DNA of 64,000 nt from the NCBI GenBank assembly GCA_914767715.1, contig OU612069.1, forward strand, positions 9,051,387 to 9,115,386, read 5' to 3'. Position 1 is the stretch's first letter, and each line of letters begins with the position of its first letter. Shown here piece after piece: positions 12,262 through 23,800 of the stretch. Under the pieces are notes generated by a model, which did no database searches, was not told where the DNA came from, and worked only from the letters and a program-made list of their open reading frames with translations. The position numbers were made by a program, and so were the translations under genes. This DNA is from Membranipora membranacea (lineage: Eukaryota; Bryozoa; Gymnolaemata; Cheilostomatida; Membraniporidae).

Positions 12262-12852
12262 GTACTTTGACTAGATCTTTGATTAATACTGTGTTTTGAT
12301 AATTTCCGGTGTAAGTATCACATCCTGGTAACTGTCCTAGGCAAGGACTATCCTTACTGTGACACTGATCATCACTTTAGTGTTTTTCTGTCGCAGGGGA
12401 GATAATATACCCTAGACCGTCCTAGACCCTTGGTGTTCATACTGATAAAGAAAAAAACAAATTAGAGCTTTTTAGGTACCTGTTTGTTAGGATTACACCA
12501 ACTACCCTACTGAGTTTGGTGTCAGGGTTTCCTCTCTATCTATTTGTTTGCTAGCTATTTAAAGGCAAAATTAGATTCCCTGATCTTGACCAATCGACCA
12601 AGCCAATGTTTATGCTCGGATCTGATTGATTGTGGGATGTGAAAAAGAGCCAATGTCAGGTTGATGAAAGTAATTAGTGTGACCCAGAGCAAGTGAAACT
12701 CAATTACTATATTATATCAATAGATACTTGCGGAGAACTACCATCTGACCTGGTATTGGCTATCTTCCTCCCACACATTGGCTTAATCTTCCCAGACTTA
12801 TTTTTTATGCATATGGTCCTAAACCTCAACTCTTTACCGTTGTTTATTGCAG

Positions 12853-12907
12853 CGCACAAAGTATCAAGAGGTTTGAAATTATCCGAAATCAGAGAAGAAA
12901 ATGAAAG
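12853..12907 (+). other. Exon-like segment of the left-hand array
   Basis: Preceded by TTGTTTATTGCAG and followed by AAAG|GTAACG. One frame is open and reads KLSEIREENER at its end. Homologous segments at 3428-3509 and about 10821-10902 share the acceptor and the AAAG|GTAA donor but have an internal stop in that frame. It is probably an exon of the plus-strand gene or its relic. Confidence 0.35.
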
Positions 12908-13114
12908 GTAACGTATAACACAATGAGAGATTTTCATCTCATTAATGAGGGAGATTTTGCAAAATGTTTCCGTCGTTGTAGAACATTACCATTTGATCAA
13001 GATTGATACTTTTACTAAACCAAGAGTAACTTTTTTAACATCCTGTTGCCACAATTAAATGGTAATCAAAGCCGAGAGATTAGCTGCTCAGTTTATTTTG
13101 TTGTTCAAATCCTC

Positions 13115-13145
13115 TTCTTTCCTCTCCTCTCCTCTCCTCTCCTCA
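13115..13145 (+). repeat. CTCCT microsatellite
   Basis: About five copies of CTCCT/TCCTC next to the fold-back element. Confidence 0.8.
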
Positions 13146-13183
13146 CACCAAACAAAGGTATCAGTAATATTTTATTATTGACT

Positions 13184-13279
13184 TAATCAGGTTATCAAAA
13201 TCGCATCTTTGCTTCAGCTTACTTGCATAATCATTATGCAAGTAAGCTGAAGCAAAGTTCGCTTTTGATAACCTGATTA
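13184..13279. mobile_element. Fold-back element with ~45-bp arms
   Basis: TAATCAGGTTATCAAAA at the left pairs with TTTTGATAACCTGATTA at the right; the arms continue through GCTTCAGCTTACTTGCATAA almost without a loop. No TSD identified. Confidence 0.75.
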
Positions 13280-13461
13280 GGTAAACAGGTGTTTGAAAAC
13301 CCATAAATGTGTACAGCAAGCGTTTTGAGTCTAAAACTCAATAATCATTATGCAAGTAAGCTGAAGCAAAGATGCGGGTTTTTGATAACCGGATTAGGTA
13401 AACAGGTGTTTGAAAAACCATAAATGCGTACAGCTAGCGGTTTTTGCGTTTAAAACTCAAT
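13229..13461 (+). repeat. ~115-bp direct tandem repeat using a fold-back arm
   Basis: The right arm of the fold-back plus about 65 following bases (GGTAAACAGGTGTTTGAAAA...) recurs at 13,343-13,461 with about 90% identity. Confidence 0.75.
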
Positions 13462-14143
13462 TAGTGTCAAATAAGGCTTTATGTGTACAGGTTGGCAAGT
13501 ATGTTCACTACACTTGTCTCAGAGATCTCAGTGGATTGAAAAACGATCCCGAGTTGACGATTTGATTAACACGCAAGTGTTATTTGTTGTTATAAAGCCC
13601 CACCCCACCCCCATTGGTTACGTTAACACATTCAATACTTTTTCTTTGGAATATTTGTTTATTTTTGATCCAGCTGTGCCGATTCACCACAATCACAGGA
13701 AAAGAAAATATTACAACATATCACACTTACTGAACACATAACAGTTGAATCCCCGAGTCCAGTGAAGAAAACTAGTTGCTCAATAAAACTACATATAAGT
13801 CAGATCTCACTGTAGGCAGGTATGTATGTATACAGGGGCACCGGGCACCTGTTATAAGGTGACTGGGCTGACTCTATTTCTTTACGCCTGTCAGTATTAT
13901 TATGATCCCTTACCTGTCACTAGAATGGTGATCTCTCTTTAAATTGATCTTGCCTTTTCCATGGCTGCATTGGGTCAAATTTGATCAAACATACCTGCAT
14001 TGGCAGTTTTCTCCCCTTTTGCGTGCCCTCTATTTGCTGAATAATGAGACTACAGCTTGAGCTCCCTTTTTTTGCCCAATCTACTCAAACGGCATTTTTG
14101 TGGACTGTGGTCTAAAATATCTATTTTCTGTTGTTTATTGCAG
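13462..14143 (+). other. Intronic segment with module E remnant
   Basis: A third, diverged copy of module E (GGGGCACC...CACCTGT...GGTGACTGG) lies at about 13,835-13,900; the others are near 3055 and 10450. No exon supported between 13,462 and 14,143. Confidence 0.5.
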
Positions 14144-15237
14144 CTTGTAAGGACCAATACCAGTTCAGCACCTTCATTTATCCCAAACTCAAAGATGAAA
14201 ATCCACGTTTCCGCCACAATACCAATTAACTTAATTCAGAGGACCCAGTCTATTGAAACTGAGATCAATGGCTTGAAAAATAAATGCGAACCTCTGCGAC
14301 AAATTCAGAACATAAGGTAGGTCACCTGCATGCTCAGACTGCTGCATGTATCAGTTTGTGGTATTACATTATCGAACATAGCTTTCTATAAACACCCTGC
14401 CTGCCCCAACACAAAAGACCGCCTCCTAGATATATACACACCCGGATGACTGTGATTCTCTCTTTAAATTTGCAACAACTGTGATTTTCATTGTAAGCAA
14501 CCACAAAATAGTCTACTGAATCTGTTTCTATGCTGACCTTGATTTGAAATTTACATCAATTGAGAATGTTGTGAATTTCTACTATTAGGTACCTCCTCAA
14601 GAATAAAGCCTGCTTTGGGATACTCATATCACCTTTCTACTCACCCCCCATCTTGAATGAGTGTTTTTTTATTGTAAATAAGTTTGATTATCTCTGAGAT
14701 GAGTTGCTAAAAATATATAATTTGGCAATGCCTAGCAATTCCCTTTTTATTCAGTACCATACAAACTGCCCACCGCCTCTACGGATCTAACCCTCTTTGC
14801 ACAGCTCACCAATCAACTGGCATCGGTTACAAATTTTCACCATTGCGACTAAATTTATTTTTAGAGAAGTACAGATGACAGCTATTCGCTCGATGTTATA
14901 TCATACAGGCCCAGTGTGGTTAGCGTATTTCTCTTACTGATATCAGGTAGGACATGAGACTGGGTTACTTGTATTATTCATGTACTACTACCACTGATAT
15001 ATAATCACTGATATATAATCAATTGATTTCATATCAATGACTACTACTATTTACTCCTCGTGGTGTGATTAGTAATAACAACACATTTTTGAGTTGTCTT
15101 CTCTCTGACACAAAGTTCAAAGAGAAGGTTATTCTGAATTATGATTGCATGCACACCTGCTGTTAATTTCATAATTTATTTTCATCTTAATAATTTACAA
15201 AATTCTCATTTCTCTTCATTGTAGCTCTTCAAGATGA
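14144..15237 (+). CDS. 3' exons of an unrecognised plus-strand gene (partial)
   Basis: Exon 14144-14316 follows TTTATTGCAG and ends CATAAG|GTAGG. It is open for 57 codons; its second half (IQRTQSIETEINGLKNKC) looks like a short coiled coil. Joined in phase 2 to 15225-15237 after TTCATTGTAG it reads Ser-Ser-Ser-Arg-stop. An AATAAA follows at 15,485. The exon start resembles repeated exon-like segments at 3428-3509, about 10821-10902 and 12853-12907, but the best match between copies runs in a different frame, which stops early here. The gene may be decayed or fast-evolving. I recognise no family. Confidence 0.35.
14865..14946 (+). other. Exon-like cassette, terminal diverged copy
   Basis: Follows ATTTTTAG and ends TATCAG|GTAGGA. 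Shortened and diverged (DVISYRPSVVS). If spliced to the exon at 14144-14316 in phase 2 it gives an alternative end with TGA just before the donor. Confidence 0.35.
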
Positions 15238-15484
15238 AACTGTAAAGTGACCACTCAACATTCCTCACCTTGACCTTCTATCATCCCCAGCTCGGGACTT
15301 ACAGAATACACAAAACCAATTAAGGACTGTTTATCTGATAAAAAGAACTCATATGTTCAGACACAAGATGTATTGACTAACTTGTCTTTGACCTTAAGTT
15401 GCAAACATTCATTAGTTTGTTTGTAGTTTGACCATTACTGTGGAGCGCCCCTTGCCAAAATGTGTGACTTGGAACCAAGATCGC

Positions 15485-15490
15485 AATAAA
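15485..15490 (+). terminator. Poly(A) signal AATAAA for the left-hand gene
   Basis: Canonical AATAAA about 250 bases after the candidate stop at 15,237; it faces the PCM1 gene, so the two genes converge. Confidence 0.5.
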
Positions 15491-15510
15491 CCTCACAACG
15501 CACACAAATG

Positions 15511-17060
15511 AGACTAAAGTACTGTCTTTTATCCAATGAAAAGAAATTACTATCATGCTCCAACCCCACATGGAGCCAAGTCACACCTGCAAGCCATAAC
15601 ATCACTCTATTAGGTAGAACAGTTCTACCTTGATGTTAGGTAGAAGCGCAATAATCGGGATCTATGGTAGCTTATTGTCAACCTGATAGTTGAAGGGGTA
15701 ATACTGGTGTCAAATGCTTACGAACTTTGTGGCAAACCATCTAATAGCTTGATTATCTACTGTCACTAAAACAACACATATACTTTATGTGCTCGATCAA
15801 TGTACTATTTTGAGGACCTAGAATTCAGTATATGCTATGCTTGACGATTACCTACTCTCTGTCTTCTGACTTACAAATCATGTTTTCTATGTAGCAAATC
15901 AATGTACTTATTGCTCTCAAATATTACTTCATTATCTTGAGGGTCTAGATTTCAGTTTGCTTTTCTAAAACTTAGTGCTAAGAGAGCTTTGTAATACTTT
16001 CTGGTTAAATGCTGTGCCAACAAGGTGACTGAGTACCTAGTCAAAAATAAACATGTCCTGCGTAATGGATGAGGGAATGTCGATAGCACTCAAAAAATAG
16101 ACTAAGACTCAGACTAGTTGATTCCATGTGTTGGATCTATTCACTTTCAGAATCTGCATGAACAAAGACCTTTTCAGTGATATAGCTGTTCAGTTGTAAT
16201 GGCGTTAACATTACAACTTGTAAGATAACAAATCGCTCTTAACTTGTGACGAAATTGGAAACCCTACCACGCTTGACCTTGACCCCTCCCTATTCATCAA
16301 TGGTTTGATGGATACACATGTTGGTGGCAGGAATATAGTATCTTCAGTCTCGGGTTCACGTAGCTTTGTCATGCGGCCACGAGACAAAGGTAGGGTTCAG
16401 GTGTTACAGCCATTAGAACGCTTAATCATGTTTTATACACCAGGCAGTTTGGGACCGCTTGTGCACTCTCATTTCTAGATCATGAAATTCCTATTTGAAT
16501 CCAGATAAATAATATCGATCGACACTGAAATCAGTTATGAACCAAAGTGAAAGCAGAGCTCAGATGAGAGTAACAGGTGGCTTCCTTTGCGCAGTAGGAC
16601 TGTGTTTACCTAATGCTAGTTTTTTTTGGAATCTTGTGGTGAGACAACAGTGTCTCACCCAATTATTCCACATAATTCTGCAATGATTTTTGGTCTAGCA
16701 TTGGGGGCTAGCTTTCTCAATGCAATGACTAGTGATCACTGTGAAATCTCCCCAAGGCATGTAATCCATAATGGACAATAATAAATATTCATAATGCAGG
16801 AAACCTGGATTGAGCCGATGTGGGTCGGCTTAAAAATGTAAACTACAAGCAGCAAAACACGTCAGTTAACAGCATGCAACTCTTATGTTAATTTTGGAAC
16901 TAGATTTGGTTTGAAGCAAGGATGAAGAAAACTTCAGAGCTTGCCATTTCGGTTAATATTATTATCAAGTAGTCTGAGCTAATTATAGTCTTTGAATCTC
17001 CTACAACCTGTCACCCAAAATTTGTATGAAGCGCTCAGTGAGAAGAAAAACATGAACGTT
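15511..17060. other. Convergent intergenic gap
   Basis: Lies between two poly(A) signals. Contains hairpins (AGGTAGAAC/GTTCTACCT near 15,612; GGTGAGACA/TGTCTCACC near 16,640) and no supported exon or RNA gene. Confidence 0.55.
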
Positions 17061-17084
17061 GTGAGAGAAAAAAAAAACAAATTT

Positions 17085-17090
17085 TTTATT
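17085..17090 (-). terminator. Poly(A) signal AATAAA for PCM1
   Basis: AATAAA on the minus strand, about 710 bases after the PCM1 stop, next to an A-rich run. It is the nearest canonical signal I found. Confidence 0.55.
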
Positions 17091-17801
17091 GATCAACAAA
17101 TAAAAAGGATTGCACATTGAAATTTGGTAAGTAAAGGTTTCAGTCATCAGTCAACACTTGGCAGAATAGTATTTACACTACAATTCACTCACAGAAAAAG
17201 TTTTGAATAAAGGTCAAATGCATTTTTTAACATGAACGAAAAAATTGGCATATCACACACATCACTGACATTGTAACCTATCAATGGGCTTTAAAAATCT
17301 GTGCGAACAGTCTCTCATACTCAAAATGGGATTGAGTAAAACGCATTGGCATCTCACTGTGAACTCCCCTTCAAGATCATAATCGGAAATGGTCGCACAG
17401 ATTTTAGAACTTTTTTTCACATCATTCAATGGCCTTTTCGCTCCTTGGGGGTGTGGGGGGGGAGTAGTCCTAAGAGCATATTCAATATATGGAGGGATTC
17501 ACTTAAGAATGATATATGTGTATATGAGAATGTTAAAGAGCGGACGGACTTGAAATAGACACACAATCACACAGGTTTATAGTACAGTAGCTGTATACAC
17601 AAGTTAAGGGAATCGATAGCAGTCAGAATGACATCTGTGACAGTAAGACATATGTGACAGTGGGATAGTTGTGACAGGGATAGAGCTGTGACAGTAGGGT
17701 ATCTCGCTATCCCTATGATATATGTGACAGGAGTGCAGATGTGACGGTATGACATATGTGACAGTAGGATTCGAGAGAGAAAGTCATGTATAATTTATAG
17801 A
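17085..17801 (-). other. PCM1: PCM1 3' untranslated region with poly(A) signal
   Basis: Downstream of the PCM1 stop, on the minus strand, the first good AATAAA lies at 17,085-17,090 (plus strand TTTATT). Within the UTR, about 17,635-17,770, there is a degenerate repeat of GTGACAG-type units (plus strand) spaced 15-30 bp. No other gene is seen here. The end of the transcript is inferred. Confidence 0.6.
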
Positions 17802-20800
17802 TCACACTTCAGTGTCGGGTTTCTCCGTATTATCATCAGTCTTCTCTTTCACATCGTCAGCTGTAATAAGAAAGGAGGCTGTTTAGAGGTTGTTAACATA
17901 AAAAAGGTGATAATCCTAAATGGTGACATTCAAGACCGTGAATCGTACTACCAAGTGGTCTTTCAATTAGAATGAGTGATGCTGTTTGATGAAATTACTA
18001 ATATTGCTCAGCTTTAAAATTATGGCTTTGTGGTCTCTCACATAGAGACTTTGTTCCCAAATCGCTCACTCAGAATGTATATAGTTACATCAATGAGTGA
18101 GCAATTTGTGAACGAAAACCCCCTGGATGAAATAGTCTCGCAAATAGAAAATTTATAATGATAGTCAGAGCAATTAAATAACCATCAATGTTAATCTATG
18201 GTACAAGCATGAAGCGGCTGTGGCGCAATGGGTAAGGCATGGGTCTTTCAATCGAGAGGTCCTGTGTTCCCGGCGTGTCATGGTGGTGTCAGGAAGAGCA
18301 TCCGACCTCGAATGCTCCTGTGCCCCATCAGGATCCAGTGCGTGGACCCGTACTGATACCGAGACAAAAAAACCCAAGCAACATCAAGGTTTCTCACACG
18401 GTATCACAGGGTATCGAGACTATAAATGAGTTTTTTTACAAGCAGAGCAAAAAATGAATGATCACCACACACAACCCGACCATTATTAGAGAATGCATCA
18501 GGATGCTGCACTTGTATTATTACAAAACCAGAAAATTACCTTGTTCCCCATTAGTCTGGGTGTTAGTCTGCTCAGCTGCGGTTGGGGGTGGTTTGAGTTC
18601 TGTACCACTTCCAGCTAGCTCGTGATGATCTAAGTCTACACATTCTGACACTGCTGATTGGTTAGTTTTCTGCTCTTTTGCAGCCTGGGAATCTATTGCG
18701 TCCTTTTAAAGAAAATAAATATATTACGGTTTAGAACTGGCTTACAGCTACCAACAGGCTTAAGGTTAAAAAACTGCTTATCAACAAATGGATCAATGTT
18801 AAATCCTTCTTGAGCATACTTTCAAAAAATGATAATCCAGACAGTTTTATTTAAAATAATGGTTGATTAAAGTCAGGTGTCTTAGCACTCGCCCATCCCG
18901 AAGAATGGGTGGCGAAATATTAGTGCCTTATTGGCTAGACCGCACTAGCTGCGCCAGGTTGCTCTCAGTTTGCAGGAAGGTTGGAGCAAACCTGGAGGGC
19001 CAACCAAACCCCAGTCTGCTGTCAATGGACTGCAGTGGGATTGCTCAGATTGCTCAGAACCGATCTTGAAACGTAAAAATTCTCAATATATGAAGTCAAT
19101 TACTTTTATATCAGACCTTATGCTTGCACCACCTACCGTGTCAACATTGAGCCTAGAAGGAAGGTCATCAATTCCGATTTCAAGGTCATCCTCATTTGCA
19201 TCATCAGCAGGCTCCTGTCAACATAAACAATAAAATCTACATAAGACTTATTCTACAACAACAGTATGAATATTGGATATATGTTAGTGGGTGTAGAATG
19301 TGTCTCGGGTGTTCAACTCGCAGCAAGCTAATTCTAAAGTAATATAAGAGTGTTGTTGTCTTCTCCATATTCGAGAGAGGACAACTTTGAAAGCACTAGG
19401 TAAAGACAATTTGGAGAATTTCATTGCACTTTAATGCAAAATAAGGTGATCTACAACATCATTGCCTATACTACCCAGCAACACCAACAGCTTTGGGAGT
19501 CAAATCTTTCTTTGCTAAGCCAGGGGGGTCTTTCAATGAGAAAGAGTGATCCTTTACTAAAGCAAGTTATCACTATCACATCGCTATCACATCGCTCAAA
19601 ATTATCACTCACTTGGTGTTTCAATTAGAGGAAATCGCTCCCAAATCGCACACTCAGAATGTATACAGTTCCATCAAGTGACTGAGCGATCTGAAAGCGA
19701 GGCCCCTAGCAGGTATCGCTCACTCAGTGAGTGAGCGATAATATTGCGATTTTGGCTGTTTCTAATTGAAAGACCCCCCTGATGCATTTGAGATGATAAT
19801 GTGGAAACTGAGCATTGTGAGGCTGGGGAAAAAATGTGACAGACCAGTTTTTTGTGCAAAGGTGAAGAGGTGACACCAGAATGTATTAAACTGACTTGAC
19901 AAAACTTCTACTACAATGTGTCTGATACTCTCAAAAGCATAGACAGTCAAGAGAACCATATTCAGTGAAAGTGAATAAACAATTTGTTATTAGTTGGCAT
20001 GCAAGATGTGGGTTTGTTAATAATTTGTGTTCCTGTGTTTTGATATCCCAGATAAGTAAGCATGGAAAATGATATGAATATGGGTGTATTAGCAACAATC
20101 TCGTAATTGTCACAGGAGAGGTACACACCAGAAGGTGCTAGGGGCTGGAACAAGCAACCTAGAAATCTCCTCTAGTAGGACTCAAACCCACAACATCGGC
20201 AGCACTAATCGCCTGGCAGTGAATAGCAAGCGCGCAAACCGATTGCGCCATCTCACCATCCAGCAGATACTACCTATTAAATGCACATTAACCAAAGGTT
20301 AGTCATATTATTTCACCTTATTTTCTGTGGTCAGACCATCTGTGGTCTTATTGTCAGTCGTCGGATCATCTGTGGTCTTATCATCAGTGTTCAGCTCATC
20401 AGTGGTCTGGTCCTCGGCTGTCTGACGAGATATAGCAGTGTCATCTTCCTCATCGGTAGATAATTCAGAGCTCGTATCGTCATCTCCTGAGAAATCCTCA
20501 TCACTCCCGATCCTGTCACAGTATATATTATATATTATATATTATATAATATATATATATATAATATATAACACATTGAGGACTTATGATGATGCCAGAG
20601 AAAACAGTAACAACAGCATTTTAGGGAGTTATTACATGACACAGTGGATTCTAACCTTTGTCGACATGTACAACACCCGGCATCATTCAGTGAATGTTAG
20701 TCAAACAATATGGCATCACTACACTTGTAATTTAATTACAATTCATATCTGAAGGTTGAAATGGTCAACATTAGAGAGGTTGCTAAGTCTGTCCGGAATG

Positions 20801-23800
20801 TTGAACAATACGAGATATGAAGAGAACTTCACTGTCCCGGGAAACGTACTGGTTATGTTATGACCGCTTCTGGGTGTCTTCTCTATTGCGGTGAGAATGA
20901 AACTCTGGGTCAAGAGTGACGAACAACATGGAAAGTATCGGTGACGGCAATATCGGAGTAGACAGGAGTATTAGGAGTAGACAGCTACAAGATTTGACAA
21001 CATCTCTATTTGCTCTGTTCTGAAGAAGGCACACAAGTGAATCTATATGTGTACATACCTTGTCATGGGTTTCGTCTCACTGGGAGCAAGCTCAAAGTGG
21101 ATATCCCTGAAAGAGGCCACACTGCCGCTCTCATCCCTCGTGTTAACTTCGTCAGCAAAGGCATCATCTCTGGCCTGTGATATAATGCAGAATACATGAA
21201 AATAAACTCAATGGTTAAAGGCGGCTGCTGCCTTGAAGCGAGAAGAGGAAGATGTGCTTGAAGCAGCAGGAGCAAACCAAAGTCACAAAGACTGGGAGGC
21301 AAAGCGATGATACCCTAGGGGATTTAATACTAGCTAGAATTTACACAAAACATAAACAGTAAACGTAAGCTAGCAATGAGGTTCACTTATCCGATCGTGA
21401 AGGAAAACTTGGGTCTGCGAATACTTATAACCTCTATGGTAGTTTGATTGTGATAGGATATAATCACTGAATTAAATTCTTCTCATGGAACAGAAATAGT
21501 ATCATAACATTATACAGTTACAACACTCAACACAGGGACTCGTCTGATATTGATCTGATTGACAGTCCCTACTAGCATGGATAACATAGCCTGGGAAATT
21601 GAATTGTTTACAAAACTGCAAACAGTAATAAAAGGCCTTCAACGTCAATGATTTAGGCTTTCCTAGAATGCTACTAGGAACTGGCCTTTTTTTGCAAATA
21701 TATTGTTCGACAAAAGAAAGCTAATGAAGCTATTCCAGACTTGGAATTCAGTGCTCTGCTTACCTTGCCCAGGTTCTCCACTTCATCAGTCTGTGTGTTA
21801 TCTTGGCCAGTCACCCCCGGCTGGCTCCGCTCCTCATCTTCACTAGTCTCCCCCTGTGCCGACTCCTCATCTGGATCCGTCTCTGATATCACTTCATCTT
21901 CCTCTGCAGTCATCTCAAGGTCGGCTGAACCACACAGAACACAATAGCATTATAATCACTGAGCTTACCCACATTGACATCGAGATTACACTAGTATCAT
22001 GTGTACCTTTGATCGCTAAAGTCAATTTAGTAGCAGAAACATGGGTCGTCACACCAAATTCCTTGTGATGGTACTCATGCTAAGTGAATTATTTCACTCT
22101 CTATCGCGCAGAGATATACATGTAATAGTATATCATGTGTTCAGTGTGGGGCTTACTAGATGCCTTAGTTATTCGGTATGCAGGCCCGTAGTTCTAGGGG
22201 AGGCAGGGACGCTCTGCCTCCTCTAGATTGCTCAATAGAGTGGCCTTAAAGTGCTATAATTGAATATTCAATCTCAGAATCAGCTCATTTGGGATTTTGA
22301 TATGCTATTTATATCATTAAACCGCTTTGGAGGCTGAGGGATTAACCCCGAACACCACAGGAGGAGGTTACTTTACCCTTCACTTCATGAACCTCCCCTA
22401 CCATTTTTTCTAAACTACGGCCCTGGTAATGTGATGTGAGCATATTTTTTTGCGACAACAGTGATCCCCTAGCAATAGCAGTTAGTACTGTAGCTACAGT
22501 GCCTACGATAACTGGGCTCGGCAGATGCTGACAGCATCCATATGCCAATATTATTGAAATTGAGCATTTTGGCTACAATTGAGATCATAGGTGTCTGTCT
22601 AAGGCCAAAGTCAAATTTTATATCTGTGGCTGTAATGTGTGCTAGTGATGGCCAACTAGCTCTAACAGCCCATTATTGGGAGGAAGCAGGACTTGCTCTC
22701 TGAATGCGTTAAAGATTTGCTGCTGGCCAAGGTCATATCTCAAGCGCAGGTCTATCCGGTTATCTCGATTTATAATTGTCAATCTTCAAAACGGATTTCT
22801 GGTGACCAAATAAAACATTACTTACATACACACATACCTGTAGTTGAGGATACTTCAGTATCAGTCTCCCCGTTGTTTCTCCCAGCCCTCCCCACACTCT
22901 CTCTGCCCCCCTCAGCTCCTCCGCCGCACACTCTCCACTTGGTCTGAGCTAGCTTGTCCTTCATGTCAGGATCATCGAGATCCTGCATGAGCTTGAAGAA
23001 GGCGAGCTCATTGAAGAGGATCTCTGATATATCTACAAGAACCTCCTCACCACAATCACGCATCCTGTGAGAGGGAAGAAATACATGGTATGGAGTAATG
23101 AAACCAAAAAAATATGAGCATAGCTATAAAGTTGGTGGGGAGTTTCACTCTATCACAAGTAGTGTGATAGAACGAATAGGGCTGATAGCATTACAATGAA
23201 TTTGATTGCACAGCATACATACAAAACCAACGCTACAATGCATGGTTTTGTACGGTAGGGTTCGATTTAGCCTGTTTTGACAAGCTTTGTTGGCTGGTAG
23301 AACAATCCCCCCCTCTACCAACAAAGCTTTTCAAGGTAAGGCTAAATTGAACCTAACAATTCAACATTACTGTTATGTATAAACTGCATTGTAGCATTGT
23401 TTTTGTTTATATGCTGTGTCTTTGGTGTAAGCCAGCAATTTTTTGAAATATTTAAATTCACGCTATCCGACAACTCTTGATAGAGTCAAACATCTCATCC
23501 ACTCTTATATCAATAGCTCTCTGGACAATAGCCTAGCTTGCCCACTCCTACCTTGTACAGGGGTGCGCTAAATTGAATATGTCTATGTATCTATCACATA
23601 TTAATGTAAAGATTGCTGGAGAGCAGCTAAATAAGAAAGTGATTTACATTTACATTTACAATAAGATCTAGAAGCTACATTAGAATTAGTGGTTACACCA
23701 AATTGATGACAAACTTCAAATGACCCAAATCACATGTTATTGTAGACATAGAGGTAAAACTTACTTGCGCCCCTCGAATTTAGCCAGTGAGTCTCTTAGT

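Larger units (their letters stand above)
17802..21924 (-). other. PCM1: PCM1 exons 39-44: acidic C-terminal tail
   Basis: Exons: 21764-21924, 21059-21174, 20317-20512, 19137-19214, 18540-18702, 17802-17860. The tail is Asp/Glu/Thr-rich. Exon 41 (RIGSDEDFSGDDD) resembles the human NYGSGEDENEDEE segment and ends in four TTD-type repeats. Exon 42 (DLEIGIDDLPSRLNV) resembles the human FVKVEDLPLKLTI segment, with the Phe replaced by Leu. The stop TGA is at 17,802-17,804. Exon 43 splices with an AAG|GTAATT donor. Exons 40, 43 and 44 have no recognisable counterpart and rest on phase and splice signals. Confidence 0.82.
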
